The notes under the pieces: generated by a model
What the model was told of the DNA's origin: nothing
The model's database searches: none
The model's input: the letters and a program-made list of their open reading frames with translations, nothing else
In this document: piece by piece, positions 18,291-27,255 of the stretch
Layout: every line of letters begins with the position of its first letter
Position numbering within the stretch: position 1 is the first letter of the stretch
NCBI GenBank assembly: GCA_018269055.1
Contig: JAFDVI010000024.1
Location: 1 to 64,000 of the forward strand
Length of the DNA stretch: 64,000 nt
Reading direction: 5' to 3'
Source: Acidobacteriota bacterium
Lineage (GTDB): Bacteria; Acidobacteriota; Blastocatellia; RBC074
Program-made: the position numbers and the translations under genes

Positions 18291-18773
18291 TCATTCTGCT
18301 CCCCGCTCGTACACTTCATCTGCAGGCAAGTTCGGTTTCAGAGAGGCCGCAACGGCCAACACATCACACCGTTCGTTTTCCCTGTTGCCCGCGTGGCCTC
18401 TGACCCAGATGAACTGCACGTCGTGCTTTTGGCAGAGCGTCAGCAATTGCTCCCACAAATCCGGGTTGACGGCTTTTTCCTTCTTGTTGCGCATCCAACC
18501 GTTTGCGCGCCATTTTGCCGCCCAGCCTTTTTCAATCGCGTTGACGACATACTGTGAATCCGTGTGGAGCTTCACGGAACACCGATCCTTCAGCGCCCGC
18601 AACCCTTCAATCGCGCCGAGCAGTTCCATCCGGTTGTTCGTCGTTTTGCGAAATCCGCCGGAAAGTTCCTTGCGATGCTCGTTGTACAACAACACCACGC
18701 CGTATCCGCCCGGCCCTGGATTCCCGGAACAGGCTCCATCCGTGTAAATCACCACTTGCTTCAGATTATTCAT
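18291..18773 (-). CDS. rnhA: Ribonuclease HI
   Basis: A 160-residue enzyme that cuts the RNA strand of RNA-DNA hybrids. Catalytic acids are visible in order: Asp in IYTDGACSGNPGPGG (residue 11), Glu in NNRMELLGAIEG, Asp in KLHTDSQYV and Asp in NERCDVLA. The pattern WIRGH-like WVRGHAGNRENERCD is complete. The length is usual for the family. It starts seven bases after the DUF488 stop, with AAAGGCG before the ATG, so the two form an operon. Confidence 0.95.
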   Translation of the reverse strand: MNNLKQVVIYTDGACSGNPGPGGYGVVLLYNEHRKELSGGFRKTTNNRMELLGAIEGLRALKDRCSVKLHTDSQYVVNAIEKGWAAKWRANGWMRNKKEKAVNPDLWEQLLTLCQKHDVQFIWVRGHAGNRENERCDVLAVAASLKPNLPADEVYERGAE

Positions 18774-18779
18774 TCGCCT

Positions 18780-19271
18780 TTAGAACAGGCTTGGTTGAGC
18801 AGGATCAAAATCACCCGTCACCGAGCTAGCCGTTTCTCCAGAATGCAAAATGTGCCGAACTTCTATGCCTCGTTCGACCAGAGTCTGCGTAATCAACCAA
18901 TACCGATGGCAATGTTTGTAATCCGCTTCGGCGCACATGAACGCAACGCGACGAGTTTGGCCCAATTGAATCAACTGCTCAATCCCGGCAAGATACGCCG
19001 GGGATTTTGCCAACTGTTCATAATCCACTTTGCCGCTTTGAAAATAGAAGGTCTCGTCTTCCGGTTTGCCGCCGATCCGGTCGCCTAGAAAGACGTACTC
19101 GATTCCCCGCTCCTTCAGCGATTGCTTCAGTGGATCGCGGCTGAAATGGGTGTTGTATCGGCTGTAAGGTTTGCTGCGCGTGTCCACAAGCAGGGTGATG
19201 TCGTGCTGCCGAAGCAGGTGGAGAAAACTTTCCAAACTCGCGTTGCTGTGCCCGATGCTGAAGAGTGTCAT
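18780..19271 (-). CDS. DUF488 domain-containing protein
   Basis: A protein of 163 residues starting MTLFSIGHSNASLESFLHLL. Family motifs: LLVDTRSKPYSRYNTHF, the LGDRIGGKPED loop, and a cysteine/histidine segment FMCAEADYKHCHRYWLIT. DUF488 proteins are of uncertain biochemical role. The open frame continues far upstream, but homology begins at this Met, and the upstream frame is antisense to or overlaps the permease end. It is upstream of and close to rnhA. Confidence 0.85.
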   Translation of the reverse strand: MTLFSIGHSNASLESFLHLLRQHDITLLVDTRSKPYSRYNTHFSRDPLKQSLKERGIEYVFLGDRIGGKPEDETFYFQSGKVDYEQLAKSPAYLAGIEQLIQLGQTRRVAFMCAEADYKHCHRYWLITQTLVERGIEVRHILHSGETASSVTGDFDPAQPSLF

Positions 19272-19306
19272 AACCGAGGCGAATTTTAGCAGAAGACATT
19301 GGCGGT

Positions 19307-20773
19307 TCAATCGGCGGGAGCCGTTACAGTTTTCGCGCTCAATCCTTTTCGCCTTCGTTCGGCCAGAAAGAAAATCGTCGCGCCAACAATATTGGCGATG
19401 ACGGTAACGGTGATGACTTTTGCAGAAAATGAAGCCTGACTTTTGACTTCGACGATGGGAAAAATGGAAAGCGTCAGGTTCAGCAGCGTCATCAAAAAGC
19501 CGGAAACCGCCGCAACTTTCAGCCAGAAAGCAGGCCGCGATTCGACGCCGCGCAAACCGATAACAGGAATAGCAAACATCACCAGATACGTCGAGCCGTA
19601 AAAGATGATCGAAGCGCTTTGCAACAATTGAAACGCTTCCTGCTCGCCGACGCCCACGATTCCCGCCAAGCCCATGCCGAGCATCATCGCACCGACAAAC
19701 AGGATGGAATTCACCGGCGTCTTTCGTTTCGGATGCAGCCGCGTAAACCATTCCGGCAGTAGATGATCCCAACCGGCCACCATCGGCAACCGTGAGTTCG
19801 CCGTAAAATTGACGCTGGCCTGCGCCAACCGCATGCACATGACCATCAAAATCGCGACCGGGACAATGTTTGCCGCGATGCCGAACGGGCGTGAGCCGAT
19901 GTTCAAAACTTGCGGAATCGGGCCAATTAAATCAATGTTGCCGTCGGGGATGAAGGCGAGCACGGAACTGGTTCCCAAAATGAACATGACGGCAATGATC
20001 GGCGCGGCAATCATCACCGACCGCCCAATCGTGCGCACAGGATTGCGGCATTCGCCAGCCAGAATCGCGACGTATTCAAACCCGCCCAGCGCGCCAAACC
20101 CCAGTTTGCCCAGAATGTTTAGACTGAACAGCGTAAACGCGGGCATGGCAATTGCGAACGGGCGATATTCCGGCAACGTCCCGCGCCAGACATTCAAAAT
20201 CGGCAGCACGATCAGTGCAGCAAAAATTATCAGCATCATCAGCGCGCCGGCGTTGTGCACCCATTTGCCTACACCCAAGCCCAGCGTCGAAACCACAACC
20301 AACGCTCCAATGACCGTGCAGGCCGAAAGCGTAATGAACCATTTGCTGCTGGCCAACCACGCCGCATTCGGCCCCAGCGCGTATGACAGATACGTTGCCA
20401 CTTGCAGCCCGATTTCCGACGTCAACACAATTACATACAGCCACAAATTCCACGCCACCAGAAAGCCTATGAATTCGTTGAAGCCCAGCTTTGCCCATTG
20501 ATACAGCCCGCCTTCCAGTGGCATCAACCGGTTCAGGTAAATCACCACCATCGCCGATGGGATGTAAAACAACACAATCGCCAGCAGCCAGAACACAATG
20601 TGCGAATGTCCCAGCTTCGCCGCAGCGCCAACCCAACTCAGCCCGACGATGAACAGAATTTGGGTGAGTACAAGATCGGTCAGGCCGAGTTCTTTTTTGA
20701 AAACGGCGCTATGGGCTTCAATGGATTGTTCAGCGGCAAGGAGGCCTACGATTGCGTTGTCTTTATTTCCCAT
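19307..20773 (-). CDS. APC family amino-acid permease
   Basis: A 488-residue protein with about 12 membrane segments and the APC-superfamily layout: ELGLTDLVLTQILFIVG at the first helix, LEGGLYQWAKLGFNEFIGFL at helix 3, FGALGGFEYVAILAGECRNP at helix 6 with the conserved GFE motif, and RLPMVAGWDHLLPEWF in the later loop. It is likely an amino-acid or amine transporter in the inner membrane; the substrate cannot be told. It stands apart from the neighbours, with DUF488 36 bases downstream. Confidence 0.88.
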   Translation of the reverse strand: MGNKDNAIVGLLAAEQSIEAHSAVFKKELGLTDLVLTQILFIVGLSWVGAAAKLGHSHIVFWLLAIVLFYIPSAMVVIYLNRLMPLEGGLYQWAKLGFNEFIGFLVAWNLWLYVIVLTSEIGLQVATYLSYALGPNAAWLASSKWFITLSACTVIGALVVVSTLGLGVGKWVHNAGALMMLIIFAALIVLPILNVWRGTLPEYRPFAIAMPAFTLFSLNILGKLGFGALGGFEYVAILAGECRNPVRTIGRSVMIAAPIIAVMFILGTSSVLAFIPDGNIDLIGPIPQVLNIGSRPFGIAANIVPVAILMVMCMRLAQASVNFTANSRLPMVAGWDHLLPEWFTRLHPKRKTPVNSILFVGAMMLGMGLAGIVGVGEQEAFQLLQSASIIFYGSTYLVMFAIPVIGLRGVESRPAFWLKVAAVSGFLMTLLNLTLSIFPIVEVKSQASFSAKVITVTVIANIVGATIFFLAERRRKGLSAKTVTAPAD

Positions 20774-20818
20774 TGAGGTAACTTTTTATTAGGCTGGATT
20801 TGAATTCAATCCAAATAA

Positions 20819-21211
20819 TTATGCGGCCATTGAACCCATTGACAGAGGTTGTTTGGCCTGAAGAATGTACGCCTGGCTGATCGGCAGACCAAAAAGATTG
20901 TGCCCTTGCATCTCGACAAGATCATTCTCAACTTGAACATCCTGAAGTATGGCTTCCAGACTCGGATCATCATGATTGAGGGTTACAATTCTTGATAAGG
21001 TAAGAACTTCATCTTCTCCTACTACGGAAGCCATTTTCTTAACAAATTCTCCCAGACCTTTCATTTTGTCCTTCTCAAGCCAAGGAGCCGAGACGACTAA
21101 ATCCCATTTATCCACTGCTTCATCACGCAAAAAAAGCCCGAATAAGACAAATTCGCCTTTTTCTGCTTCAACCTTGTTCTTAATCTGACGCAACTGATTT
21201 ATTTGAATCAT
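20819..21211 (-). CDS. Probable HEPN partner, possibly a diverged nucleotidyltransferase
   Basis: A 130-residue cytoplasmic protein. After an N-terminal helix, LFGLFLRDEAVDKWDLVVSA resembles the start of minimal nucleotidyltransferases, where G-S and D-x-D are usual, but here Leu replaces Ser and the acidic pair is reduced to Lys-Trp-Asp. Catalysis is therefore doubtful. Its ATG overlaps (ATGA) the natural end of the HEPN frame at 21208-21603, which argues for a HEPN/NTase-like pair. I do not recognise the family with certainty. Confidence 0.55.
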   Translation of the reverse strand: MIQINQLRQIKNKVEAEKGEFVLFGLFLRDEAVDKWDLVVSAPWLEKDKMKGLGEFVKKMASVVGEDEVLTLSRIVTLNHDDPSLEAILQDVQVENDLVEMQGHNLFGLPISQAYILQAKQPLSMGSMAA

Positions 21212-21603
21212 AATGCCCTCAAAATCGCTGATGTTGATTGAATCATATCAGAGACATCTTGTGGTAACGCACTCCCAATCGTGCGGTACCGAACTTCCGG
21301 ATCCTAAGTGACAACGATAGACCATTCAACAAAGTGTTTAGTTTTGATCTTCTCTTCGGCTCCAGAAAGATGAAGAAGCACTTCCAAGTCATGCGTACGA
21401 AAACTCTGGTAGCCTTCAAACTCTCTCCGGGTGGATGGAAACCCTGGCCACTTTAATGTTGAGCAAATCCGTGCTTTGAGAGCAGTTTCTACCGCATACC
21501 CACAAAGATAAATTGCACCATCATATCGTCCGGCGTTAAATAAAACGTTCGCATCTTTCAGCCGCCCTTTGGCTATTCTGTTTAACTCTGCTCTCAACAT
21601 CAT
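21208..21603 (-). pseudogene. HEPN-domain gene with in-frame TAG
   Basis: The frame starts MMLRAELNRIAKGRLKDANV and shows the HEPN pattern RYDGAIYLCGYAVETALKARIC and FRTHDLEVLLHLSGAEEKIK. A TAG at 21304-21306 (after WSIVVT) stops it, but the same frame continues for 31 codons (DPEVRYRTIGSALPQDVSDM onward) to TGA at 21208-21210, which overlaps the next ATG. The position fits a conserved Trp, so TGG to TAG explains the stop. The frame upstream of 21603 is an artefact over the neighbouring oxidoreductase end. It may be inactive, read through, or a sequencing error. Confidence 0.75.
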
Positions 21604-21616
21604 AAGTTTTAGAGTT

Positions 21617-23857
21617 TTAGTCGAATCGCTCAATTTCAACAATCGTATTGTACTCTGGAATGCCACATTCGGGATCACACACTCCGCGCCGAATCAGCAC
21701 GTTGCCTTCCGGCCAATGCACCTGCACATTGCCCGGCGCAATCGGCGCGAAGCGACAGCGGCCTTGCAACTTTCCGGCGTCACCGCGAACAAGGATCAAA
21801 TCGCCCTCGGCAATTCCCAACCGCGTGGCATCGGCTTCGTTCATCAACACATCTTCGCGATGAGCGCCATTGAGTGGGTCGCGGCGGTTTTGAATCATGC
21901 TGTTGAATTGTTTACCCCGCCGCGTTGAAAGCCGCAGCTTGCCGTTTTCAGCGATTGGTTTGATTTCAATCGTTGAAAACTTTGCGCGCCCGTCAGCAGT
22001 TTGAAATTTGGGAATGACGTGTCCGTCATCGTTGCGCGCTTCGCACAATCGTTGGCCTCCCCATTGAATTTGATCGCCAGTTTTCCGCAAGGTTTGAATG
22101 CCATCGTAAGCTGGAACTGCGCGGGCGATTTCGTTGCGAATGGCTTGGCCGTCATCGAAGTGAATCTGCTTCACTAATTCCGGTCTGGCGCGTTCGGCAA
22201 TCAGCATCGGGATTTCCCATTCGGCTTTGGCTTCGCCAATGCGACGGCCTGGAATTTCGGGACTGAATAAGATTCGCCTTTCGGTCGAAGTTTCCGTTCC
22301 ACCGCCGCGCTGTTCATAGCGAGTTTGCGCTGGAAGCAGCAAGACCGTATCGGCAGGTTCGACGAACATTTGCGGGCTGAGCACAATATCCTGGTGAATG
22401 CGAATCGGAAGGCGAGCAATGGCTTCGCGGACAAATTCCGGCTCGGGCAGCGTTTCCAGAAAGTTGCCGCCACTGATGTAAAACCAATCAAACCGCCCTT
22501 CGTGCGCCGCTTCGATCATCTGGATAGCGTTCAAACCTTTTTTCGTCGGAACTTCAAATCCCCAAAGCTGCCGCATCTTCGCCGCCCCGGTCTCGTCAAC
22601 GGCTACACCGCCGGGAAACTGATTCGGCACACAACCGACTTCCGCGCCGCCCTGCACGCCGGAATGGCCGCGAATGGGAACCAAACCGCTTTTCGGTTTG
22701 CCGACAAAGCCGCGCGCGAGCGCCAGATCAACAATTGCTCGGACATTGGAAACGCCGTCTGCGTGCTGCGTGATGCCCATGGACCAGACGAAAATCGCCG
22801 TCTTCGCTTCGGCCAGTAGCTTGGCAAAGCGCAGCATTTCTTTGCGGCTTGCGCCCGACGCGGCTTCCAGCAATTCCCACGATTGATCGGACAATGTGGT
22901 TTTCAGCTCTTCAAACCCTGTCGTGTGCCGAGCAACGAAATCGTTATCCGTCCAGTTCTGTTCAATCAGATGCTTCTGCACTCCGGCGATGAAGGCTTTA
23001 TCACCGCCCGTATGAACCTGGAAAAATTCATCGGCGATTTTCGTCCCGAACAGCGCGCTTTCCGTAACGGAAGGAATCCAGTACCGCTCCATCCCCGGTT
23101 CGCGATATGGGTTGATGACAGCTACGCGCGTTCCCTGTTGTTTGGCGTAGTAAATATACTTGGTTGTCACCGGCTGGTTGTTCGGCGTGTTGCTGCCAAA
23201 AAAGACCAACAAGTCCGTACCGATCCAGTCTTTGTAGGAAACCGTCGAAGCCGCTACGCCCAAGCTTTGTTTCATCGCTACGGTCGAAGGCGCGTGGCAA
23301 ATCCGCGCAGAGTTATCCACATTGTTTGTGCCCAGAAAGCGCGCGACTTTCTGGGCAACGTAATAAGCTTCATTCGTCAACCCGCGCGAAGTCAGGTAAA
23401 ACGCGATTCGCTGCGGATCAACATCCTTCAACCGAGAAGCTGCGAGACTCAACGCCTCTTCCCATCTGATACGTCGAAAGCCCGTTTCTCCTTTCCGTCG
23501 GAGCATCGGATAGGGCAAGCGGCCAAGTTCGCGCAGTTCACTGGCCGTCATCGTTGAGAGCCGATCAGCGTCTTCGAGCAGTTTCACATCCAGCGCGGGC
23601 GCGGTATTGAGTCGCATCAATTCCAATCGAACCATGCACAAATGCACGCCATCCATTGTGAAATCGCGAATGCCGCTTGTGCCCAACGCGCATCCGTCGC
23701 AAACGCCTTTGGTCAGAATGCGCCAGGCAAAGGGCAGTTGATCGCGGTTGCGCCAGACAATCTTCGCCATATCCAGATAATGGTTCGGTTTCACCTGGCC
23801 CATGCCGTTGGGCATCAAACTGACCCAACGCGATCTGTTCCAACCAGCATTGTTCAT
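21617..23857 (-). CDS. FdhF/YdeP-type molybdopterin oxidoreductase
   Basis: A protein of about 746 residues. The N-terminal part has [21 protein letters not shown] with a CxxC, then [21 protein letters not shown] and [18 protein letters not shown], which are molybdopterin-binding-enzyme motifs. The C-terminal domain has [18 protein letters not shown] and [20 protein letters not shown] (dinucleotide-binding). This matches the YdeP/FdhF subgroup of the DMSO reductase family, often called formate-dehydrogenase-like; the substrate is uncertain. The start is ATG 23857, next to an in-frame TTG at 23860. The HEPN gene follows 13 bases downstream. Confidence 0.88.
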   Translation of the reverse strand: MNNAGWNRSRWVSLMPNGMGQVKPNHYLDMAKIVWRNRDQLPFAWRILTKGVCDGCALGTSGIRDFTMDGVHLCMVRLELMRLNTAPALDVKLLEDADRLSTMTASELRELGRLPYPMLRRKGETGFRRIRWEEALSLAASRLKDVDPQRIAFYLTSRGLTNEAYYVAQKVARFLGTNNVDNSARICHAPSTVAMKQSLGVAASTVSYKDWIGTDLLVFFGSNTPNNQPVTTKYIYYAKQQGTRVAVINPYREPGMERYWIPSVTESALFGTKIADEFFQVHTGGDKAFIAGVQKHLIEQNWTDNDFVARHTTGFEELKTTLSDQSWELLEAASGASRKEMLRFAKLLAEAKTAIFVWSMGITQHADGVSNVRAIVDLALARGFVGKPKSGLVPIRGHSGVQGGAEVGCVPNQFPGGVAVDETGAAKMRQLWGFEVPTKKGLNAIQMIEAAHEGRFDWFYISGGNFLETLPEPEFVREAIARLPIRIHQDIVLSPQMFVEPADTVLLLPAQTRYEQRGGGTETSTERRILFSPEIPGRRIGEAKAEWEIPMLIAERARPELVKQIHFDDGQAIRNEIARAVPAYDGIQTLRKTGDQIQWGGQRLCEARNDDGHVIPKFQTADGRAKFSTIEIKPIAENGKLRLSTRRGKQFNSMIQNRRDPLNGAHREDVLMNEADATRLGIAEGDLILVRGDAGKLQGRCRFAPIAPGNVQVHWPEGNVLIRRGVCDPECGIPEYNTIVEIERFD

Positions 23858-23957
23858 CAAAATTCCATCAATTGTTGATTATCGGTTGCCGCCCATTGTT
23901 GATGATGGTAAGTATGTCGCGTGGGCTTCAATCGAACCCCAACTCCATTCAAACAGA

Positions 23958-24395
23958 ATGAAAACAACGATATCTATGGCGAAAAAAGAACTTCCTGTTT
24001 TGCAGAACGGAAACAAGACGACCAAAAAATCCCGGCTCAAATACGACTGTTCAAAATGTCCAGGGTATTGCTGTTCGTACGATTGGATTCGGGTCAACAA
24101 ACGCGACATTTTGCGGCTGGCCAAACGCTTCAGCCTGACATTTGAACAAGCCGAAAAGAAATTTACGAAATACGAAAAGGAATACAAGGCGCGCGTGCTG
24201 CGGCATCGAAAAGATCACATCTTCAAAAGCATGTGCATGTTCTTCGACCAGGAAAAACGGAACTGCACTGTCTACGAACATCGCCCGACCACCTGCCGCG
24301 AATTTCCGGAAGAGACAACTTGCGGGTACTACAATTTTTTGATGTGGGAGCGCGAGCATCAGGACGATCCGGAATTTATCCCGATGCAAGTTTGA
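23958..24395 (+). CDS. YkgJ-type cysteine cluster protein
   Basis: A 145-residue protein starting [13 protein letters not shown]. Cysteines occur as [16 protein letters not shown] near residue 31, then [35 protein letters not shown]. This is the zinc/iron-chelating YkgJ (CxxCxxxCC) pattern. The role of such proteins is unsettled. The frame is open further upstream, but the Met at 23958 starts the region that resembles the family. The 3' end overlaps the convergent WecA/MraY-type gene by 37 bases. Confidence 0.85.
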   Translation: MKTTISMAKKELPVLQNGNKTTKKSRLKYDCSKCPGYCCSYDWIRVNKRDILRLAKRFSLTFEQAEKKFTKYEKEYKARVLRHRKDHIFKSMCMFFDQEKRNCTVYEHRPTTCREFPEETTCGYYNFLMWEREHQDDPEFIPMQV

Positions 24396-25921
24396 AGTTG
24401 TTCTTTTGACACGCGGAGCAGCGCGGCACTCAGTTCGCGCTGGAACTCTCCGCATAAATGTTGCAGGTCAATCGTCAGAGCCTTGGCCGCCAGATTTCGG
24501 TGAAAGGTCATCAAACCGATGCTTTTGCCCGCTTCATCGGTCAAGGGCAAGCTCAACATCCAGCGAGCGGAAGTTTCATCCGCAAACCGATCTGCTGGCA
24601 GCGTTCCATCCGATTCGGCATCCTCGCGTTTCCAACTCCAAATGGTGTGCGTGGCGTTGTCTTGACCAATTAAGAACTGCCCGACATTCAAATCCAGCAC
24701 GGCGGAATCGAATTCGTTGGTTTCCAGCATGGACTCCAGCGCGGCAAAAAGCTGGGCCGAAGTTTGAACCCTGCCCAAATGTTCGCTGGCGCGGCGGACT
24801 TTTACGTTGACGGCCAGGGAACGCCGACGCTGCGTAACACCTTGCCTGATCTGGTTGCCCAGTTCGGCAAACTCCGCATATCGCAACCGCTGGACGCCGA
24901 ACAAAATTCCCACGCCCAGCACAAAAAAGATCAGCGCCGCCAAACTACGTTTTGGATTCAGCAGCATCAGTCCGAACAGCGAGAACATGGCGCATACGGC
25001 ATACAGCAAAATTACTGCTTTACGCTGCGTCAGACCTTGTTGCAATAGTTTGTGATGAATGTGGCCACGATCTCCGGCCAAAAGCGATTGGCCGGACACA
25101 AAACGCCGAGCCAGCGAAAGCCCCGCTTCGGTCACAGGCAAGCCAAACGAAATCAGCGGAATCGCAATCGCCACGATCGTTGATCCTTTTTGCGAACCTG
25201 CCAGCGACAATGCCGCAGCCATAAAGCCCAAAAACAAACTGCCCGAATCTCCCAGAAAGATGGTCGCCGGATTGAAATTGAACCGCAGAAATCCCAGCAC
25301 CGCTCCCACCAGGACAATGGCCAATTGGCTGATTTCGGGGTTTCCCTGGGCGACGGAAAACACCAGAATCGAAAGCAGCGCAAATACCGACGCGCCCGCC
25401 GCCAATCCATCAATGCCGTCAATCAAATTGAACGCGTTGGTAATCCCCACAATCCAAACCGCCGTCAGCAAAAAACTCAGCCACAACGGCAAATGCCAAT
25501 GGCCGCCAAACGGGGACGAGATGTTCTCGATGCGAAAGTCTGCGATAAAAATCATGGCTGCGGCCAGGGTTTGCACGATCACTTTTTCCGGTGCGCCGAC
25601 GTTGCGAAAATCATCGTAAATTCCAAACAGAAAAATTAACGTCGCCGGAGCAAGCAGCATTAGCAAACGTGGCAGATTGGCGCGAAAAATATCGCCCACC
25701 ATGTTCGTCAACAGCGGCACACAGGCCAGCGTCGCCATAAACGCCAGATAGATCGCAATGCCGCCCAATTTCGGCGTGGGGTTGGCGTGAATATGTCGCC
25801 CTCCATTGTCGCCATCCGGCACAGCAATCGCGCCCCATTCGGTTGCTTTGCGACGCACGATGGGCGTCAACAGCAAAGCCGCGATGAACGAAAGCAAAAA
25901 CAGTGTGACGTAGGATCTCAT
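24359..25921 (-). CDS. WecA/MraY-type sugar-1-phosphate transferase with C-terminal GAF-like domain
   Basis: A 520-residue protein. Its first 330 residues hold about 10-11 membrane segments and the motifs [31 protein letters not shown] (catalytic Asp motif), [12 protein letters not shown] and [14 protein letters not shown]. It moves a hexosamine-1-phosphate onto undecaprenyl phosphate, starting a surface polysaccharide. The remaining 150-190 residues (about 360-505) look like a GAF-type soluble domain, which is unusual for the family and may regulate it. Its ATG overlaps the preceding glycosyltransferase stop. Confidence 0.88.
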   Translation of the reverse strand: MRSYVTLFLLSFIAALLLTPIVRRKATEWGAIAVPDGDNGGRHIHANPTPKLGGIAIYLAFMATLACVPLLTNMVGDIFRANLPRLLMLLAPATLIFLFGIYDDFRNVGAPEKVIVQTLAAAMIFIADFRIENISSPFGGHWHLPLWLSFLLTAVWIVGITNAFNLIDGIDGLAAGASVFALLSILVFSVAQGNPEISQLAIVLVGAVLGFLRFNFNPATIFLGDSGSLFLGFMAAALSLAGSQKGSTIVAIAIPLISFGLPVTEAGLSLARRFVSGQSLLAGDRGHIHHKLLQQGLTQRKAVILLYAVCAMFSLFGLMLLNPKRSLAALIFFVLGVGILFGVQRLRYAEFAELGNQIRQGVTQRRRSLAVNVKVRRASEHLGRVQTSAQLFAALESMLETNEFDSAVLDLNVGQFLIGQDNATHTIWSWKREDAESDGTLPADRFADETSARWMLSLPLTDEAGKSIGLMTFHRNLAAKALTIDLQHLCGEFQRELSAALLRVSKEQLQTCIGINSGSS

Positions 25922-27222
25922 TGGTGGTCTGTGGTCGGCGGTTGATGGTTGGTGGTTGGTTGAAAAGCAATTTTGTCCGACAAAATTTTTCCGGCCACCG
26001 ATAACCGATCACCGATCACCGAGAGATACTTTTCAGCCAGCACCGACCGCAGGTAATGGGTTTTGACGAATTGCCGCCCATTGGCTTTCATACAATTTCT
26101 CAACTGCGGTTCGGCCCGCAACCGATTGATTGCCCCGAACAAGGCATCGGCGTTTTCCGGCTCAATACACAAACCGGCTTCTGCTTGCTCAACCAATCGC
26201 GCGGCTTCGCCTTCGACGCTGCAAATGATCGGGCATCCGACGCCCATCAACTCAAACAGTTTCGACGGCAAAACTTTGCGAAAAATCGTCAGCCGCCGCA
26301 GCGGAACCAAACTGACGTCGCTGGCTCTGTAATACCCCAACAATCGTTCGCGCGGTTGTTGATCCAAAAATGTCAGGTTCGTCAGCGACAATGTTGCGGC
26401 CAACTTCTTCAGATTCGCTTTTTCCGCACCTTCACCGATGAACAGAAAATGCAGATCAGGGTCGTGACGGAACCGGTCAGCCACGTCCAACACAACATCC
26501 AAAGCGTGCGCCATTCCGTGCGTGCCGATGTACGAAACCACGAATTTGCCGTCCAGTCCCAATTCTCGTCGTACTTCTTCTGGAGCGATGCTGTCCGAAG
26601 CCAGATAGCCCGCATCTACGCCGTTGGTGATAATTTTGATTTTTTCGGGGGCGACGCCCTTGCCGAGCAGATATTCGCGCGTTGATTCGGCCACGGGAAC
26701 GATCAAGGCAGCCTGTTTGTACAGATGCATTTCAATCGCTTCCAGTGCGCGAATCAGCCGGCGATTTTTGAGCACGCCCATTTCAATCGCCGATTGCGGC
26801 CAGATGTCGCGAACTTCAAATATAAACGGGACACGCTTGATACGACTTAAATAATAAGCCGCCACCGCACAAAAAAATTGTGGCGAAGTTCCAACAACGA
26901 CATCAGGCCGACGGGTCATTAACGCTCCCAGGGTCAGCGACGAAAAAAAGAAGGAAAAGAAGTTCAGAATGCGGCGGAAAAATCCTTTATTGGCCGCGCA
27001 ATAGACCCAGGTTCTGAGCAGATCAATTCCTTCGACCCGTTCGCGTTTGACGAACTGGCCGCGATATTCCGGTCGAATAATGCCGGTTGGATGATTGGGG
27101 AACCCTGTGACTACCGTTACGTCATGCCCAAGACTCGCCCAATGGCGTGCATGTTCGAAGGTGCGAGCCGATGGAGCTCCCATTTCGGGTGGGAAATACT
27201 GGCAGAGAAACGTTATTCGCAT
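25918..27222 (-). CDS. Glycosyltransferase family 4, WbuB-like
   Basis: A 434-residue enzyme. N-terminal MRITFLCQYFPPEMGAPSAR and FEVRDIWPQSAIEMG are typical of WbuB/WcaI-type GT4 transferases, with FVVSYIGTHGMAHALDVVLD and VGCPIICSVEGEAARLVE in the C-terminal donor-binding domain. It adds a sugar to the growing repeat unit. The last 30 or so residues (from about LSVIGDRLSVAGK to [13 protein letters not shown]) are low complexity and encoded by a simple repeat (25921-26025), so the functional protein probably ends earlier. It overlaps the next gene by four bases. Confidence 0.88.
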   Translation of the reverse strand: MRITFLCQYFPPEMGAPSARTFEHARHWASLGHDVTVVTGFPNHPTGIIRPEYRGQFVKRERVEGIDLLRTWVYCAANKGFFRRILNFFSFFFSSLTLGALMTRRPDVVVGTSPQFFCAVAAYYLSRIKRVPFIFEVRDIWPQSAIEMGVLKNRRLIRALEAIEMHLYKQAALIVPVAESTREYLLGKGVAPEKIKIITNGVDAGYLASDSIAPEEVRRELGLDGKFVVSYIGTHGMAHALDVVLDVADRFRHDPDLHFLFIGEGAEKANLKKLAATLSLTNLTFLDQQPRERLLGYYRASDVSLVPLRRLTIFRKVLPSKLFELMGVGCPIICSVEGEAARLVEQAEAGLCIEPENADALFGAINRLRAEPQLRNCMKANGRQFVKTHYLRSVLAEKYLSVIGDRLSVAGKILSDKIAFQPTTNHQPPTTDHQ

Positions 27223-27226
27223 AGCC

Positions 27227-27252
27227 GGAGCACGGACATTTTTCAGTCCGCG
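27227..27252. repeat. GGAGCACGGAC hairpin repeat, copy 2
   Basis: GGAGCACGGACATTTTTCAGTCCGCG folds as a CGGAC/GTCCG hairpin between the heparinase-like and the WbuB-like genes. It matches the unit at 18253-18275 in its outer parts and differs in the loop. Within this operon it could reduce readthrough. Confidence 0.5.
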
Positions 27253-27255
27253 TTT

